A stretch of DNA of 64,000 bases from Enoplosus armatus (taxonomy: Eukaryota > Chordata > Actinopteri > Centrarchiformes > Enoplosidae), in contig NC_092190.1 in the NCBI RefSeq assembly GCF_043641665.1, forward strand, positions 9,754,048-9,818,047, read 5' to 3'. Numbering within the stretch: the first letter of the stretch is position 1; each line of letters starts with the position of its first letter. A model generated the notes under the pieces. It was not told where the DNA came from, searched no databases, and was given only the letters and a program-made list of their open reading frames with translations. Below are positions 58,900 to 64,000 of the stretch, piece by piece. Position numbers and translations under genes: made by a program.

Positions 58900-61560
58900 T
58901 AATAATATATATACTTTATACAAGAATTTATCGCAATAATATCTGTTTCATTGGCAAAACATTTAATGGCATTTTGACAAATTTTAACATTATTCAGCAG
59001 GGAGGTCAGTGGTGCAGGTCCTCTCACTACACATTCAGATTAGAATAATTTATTCTTACAACTATGTCAACTGTGCAACAAGCATGAAACAATGTCAGAA
59101 TAAAATCACATCTGTTGACTAACTGGTCCATTCCTGACATTTTCATCTATCTCAAGACAGAAAAATCCTCAACTTCTTTTTCTATACTTTCACAGAAATA
59201 AAGCACACAAATAAAACGCAGTCATTGAGCTTTTGTATAATCTCATTTTTAATGTCTAATCTGCCGTTTTAAGACCAACAACAGTTTTAAAATTCTCTGA
59301 AATCTGCTGCATTTGCAACGTAAAACTGATCAATATCTACCACCGATGCAAGCTTGTCAACCTCAGCGCTGAACAGATGTTTCCATGTGATTTGTCCTGC
59401 AGGAATTAATTGTGTGATTCCATCAAACCAGATATAAAATGTGATTGAGAGCTGCATCTGTTGTGCAATATGATATTGAGGGCTGTGGGTTGGTTAAGCT
59501 GTCAGCCTTCAAACTGACAGCTGATATCTTGATCTTATGTTTCCCTTTTCCTCAAACTACAAAGCTTGGCGATGTGACCAAAAATCAATATCACAATGAT
59601 TTGCCCATAACAATAAATTGACAATGAAATGTTTATAAATCATATGAAAGTGTCCAGTCTGACACATCAGATAGTTGTTGGCGTTGGCATTAGTGTTCTG
59701 GTGAAAACCTCTCTTCAACATGAATATGTTAAAGACCAGACGAGGTGGAAGAATGCCACATGACAAGATGGTGATGTTTTTCTTCTTTTCTTTGCAGCGC
59801 TCCAAACGCACCTCTTGTTTTCTAGTGTGTGACATATGTCTTAGTCCGTTTGTGTTTTAATGCTCTTTTGAAAAAGAGATTTCAATCTGAACTTTTGCCT
59901 GTTAAATACAGAGGGAAAAAAAACACACAAGAGAAACGGAGACTGATCAGTGACTCCTAATGCTGCCATTGTTACAGTTTAGTTTATTTAACTGTACCAA
60001 AGGCTTTAAGATCAGCTTCACCAGCTTCTGATCCTGATTAAATCCTGACGATTATCATAGCCACATATAGTGATATAAACATTATATAGATATATTACCC
60101 CGCTCCATCTCAAACCTCCTTTTACTGCTTGATCTAACCTCCAGTTTGAGTAAGCAAACAAAAATGGCTTCCAAAGTCTTGTAATAGTCCACCTCTGATC
60201 ATTGTCAGGGACAAACAGAATTAGACAGAAAAATAGGCACATTTTCTCTTTCTATCACACAGACTTGATAACTTCAACCGTCACTCTTTTCTCCAATCTT
60301 CACTGTCGTCTTATGATGAACATGTGACAACATGCAGTATTTGATCATGATAAATTAATCAGAATCACAATCAGAAATACTTTATTGATCCCCGGTGAAA
60401 TTAACCCTCAAATGTCCATATAAAACGTCTCAAATTAAAAAGGTAGCTATTTATACAAAAGAGCTGATATTAAAAATGTATCCAAAGGCCATCCTCAAAT
60501 CACCCCACACCACTGCCAGAAAACATTTGACATGATGTGTGTACATTTCCCAAAGCTGTGTGAAACCTGACACCTGAAGAGTGAAAAGCTGAACAGCTGA
60601 TCTGTAAAGAGATGTTCCAAAAGATAAGTTGACTGAAACAATGCAGGGGATCTGAAGGAAAACTAGTACTGCCAGATCTACAAATGTAAAAGCTGAAATA
60701 CAAAAACTGAAATTTAGTTCCTCAAGAAGTTAAATTATGATTTCCAAAAGAGTTGTCAAATCTATAGTTGTGGGTTTTGTCTTTTAAATAAATATATTAA
60801 GGTTTTAAGTCTGTTGCATATATCTTGATTACATCATCATGTTTACATGATTGAGAGGCAAATTATAAAGTCCTTTGGATAAATGCCATATAAATGCATC
60901 TATTTTTACCATTTACCTTTTGTCTGTTGTAATGAGTTAGAAGGATGTTTGTATTGTGTACTGTAAACACCTGAAATAACATTTTAAACTATAAACTGGG
61001 CACACATATAGAAGGGACTTAACAACACCGTAGTTCATGTACCGAGTAGTTTCAACAGATATTCAAAGAAAGCTGTATTTCAATTGTTGTTTTTAAATAG
61101 TGTGTATAGTGTGGTCAACATATTGCAACGTGTCTCAGAGCAAATTAACCAACGTTTAACACTGAACAGCCTGAGGAAAACGAGAACTCAGTGAGTCTTC
61201 GGCTTTGGCAAAACTATACACTGTAAATATAAAGTTCAAACTGCGTCAAACACCAAATATGAATAACATACACACACAAACAGATGGGCAGCAACAATCA
61301 CTGTGCCAAAGTCTTTGGCATTTTCAGGATAAAAGTTGTCTTATGGGATTCAAAATTAAATATAGCAGGAAAGTAAACAGAGATCAGTACTAAAAATCTG
61401 GCAAATCTCTCAGTAAGGACAGTATTTAAAGGGTATGTAGCTTTGGAGAACACTTCAGTTTCTTAAAAAAAAGTCTAACTGTTGGGAATTGAAGCACTGA
61501 TGGATGGTTTCACACAGTAAACGCCTCGGTTTCCTTCAACAACGAGATCCACTATCGTCG
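58900..61560. other. ME3-NXPE3 convergent intergenic region
   Basis: No gene is seen. The stretch 60370-60410 has the 'actttattgatccccgg' fragment typical of a fish repeat. The 3' UTR of the minus-strand NXPE gene should occupy part of the right side, but no confident polyadenylation signal was found. Confidence 0.45.
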
Positions 61561-61568
61561 CTGTTCTT

Positions 61569-63930
<2,362 letters not shown>

Positions 63931-64000
63931 CTGAAGAGAGAGGGAGGAGAGTTAAGAGGTGCTGCAGGAGATGGGACCATCAATGTATGACTGGCAGATA

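Overview
The window is eukaryotic nuclear DNA from a bony fish, most likely a percomorph (spiny-rayed) teleost. Its genes are split into many short exons by GT-AG introns and are vertebrate orthologs. The introns and spacers carry interspersed repeats that I recognise as common in percomorph genomes, plus (CA)n, (TA)n and long poly-C/G tracts. The species cannot be named from the sequence. I see no bacterial, viral or CRISPR content.

Layout from left to right. 1-8.1 kb: the 5' part of a POU2F1 (Oct-1) gene on the minus strand, with a first coding exon at 7983-8028, two further coding exons, and a candidate alternative TATA/octamer promoter with its own first exon near 1.7-2.2 kb. 8.1-11.8 kb: spacer with a LINE relic. 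11.9-17.7 kb: a GPA33-like (A33 antigen) gene on the plus strand, 7 coding exons and 460 aa, whose cytoplasmic tail ends in a 12-copy, 14-residue Arg/Asp-rich repeat. 18.1-33.4 kb: ILDR2 (angulin-3), plus strand, 10 coding exons, 625 aa. 36.8-44.9 kb: ILDR1 (angulin-2), plus strand, 8 coding exons, 561 aa. 46.3-58.4 kb: ME3, mitochondrial NADP-dependent malic enzyme, plus strand, 14 coding exons and 613 aa, with a short duplicated copy of its last exon at 58.65-58.9 kb. 61.6-63.9 kb: the 3' part of an NXPE3-like gene, minus strand, 4 exons, running off the right edge.

GPA33, ILDR2 and ILDR1 form a head-to-tail cluster of immunoglobulin-superfamily membrane proteins of epithelia. All three have a V-type domain, one membrane span, a juxtamembrane cysteine cluster and a long charged tail. 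Angulins recruit tricellulin to tricellular tight junctions, and A33 is a gut epithelial surface antigen, so shared epithelial expression is plausible but inferred. POU2F1-GPA33-ILDR2 matches human 1q24 in order and relative orientation. ILDR1 and NXPE3 lie on human 3q and ME3 on 11q, so the right half is a different arrangement from human.

All exon boundaries were set by hand from splice consensus, reading-frame phase and family resemblance. All five gene models stay in frame throughout. The most interesting items are the putative octamer-plus-TATA alternative promoter inside POU2F1, the A33 tail repeat with its interrupting stop, the ILDR2-ILDR1 tandem, a perfect 18-bp-stem hairpin in ILDR2 intron 1, a 17-bp minisatellite of splice-site-like motifs in ME3, a UG-repeat acceptor in ILDR2, and the recent ME3 last-exon duplication.
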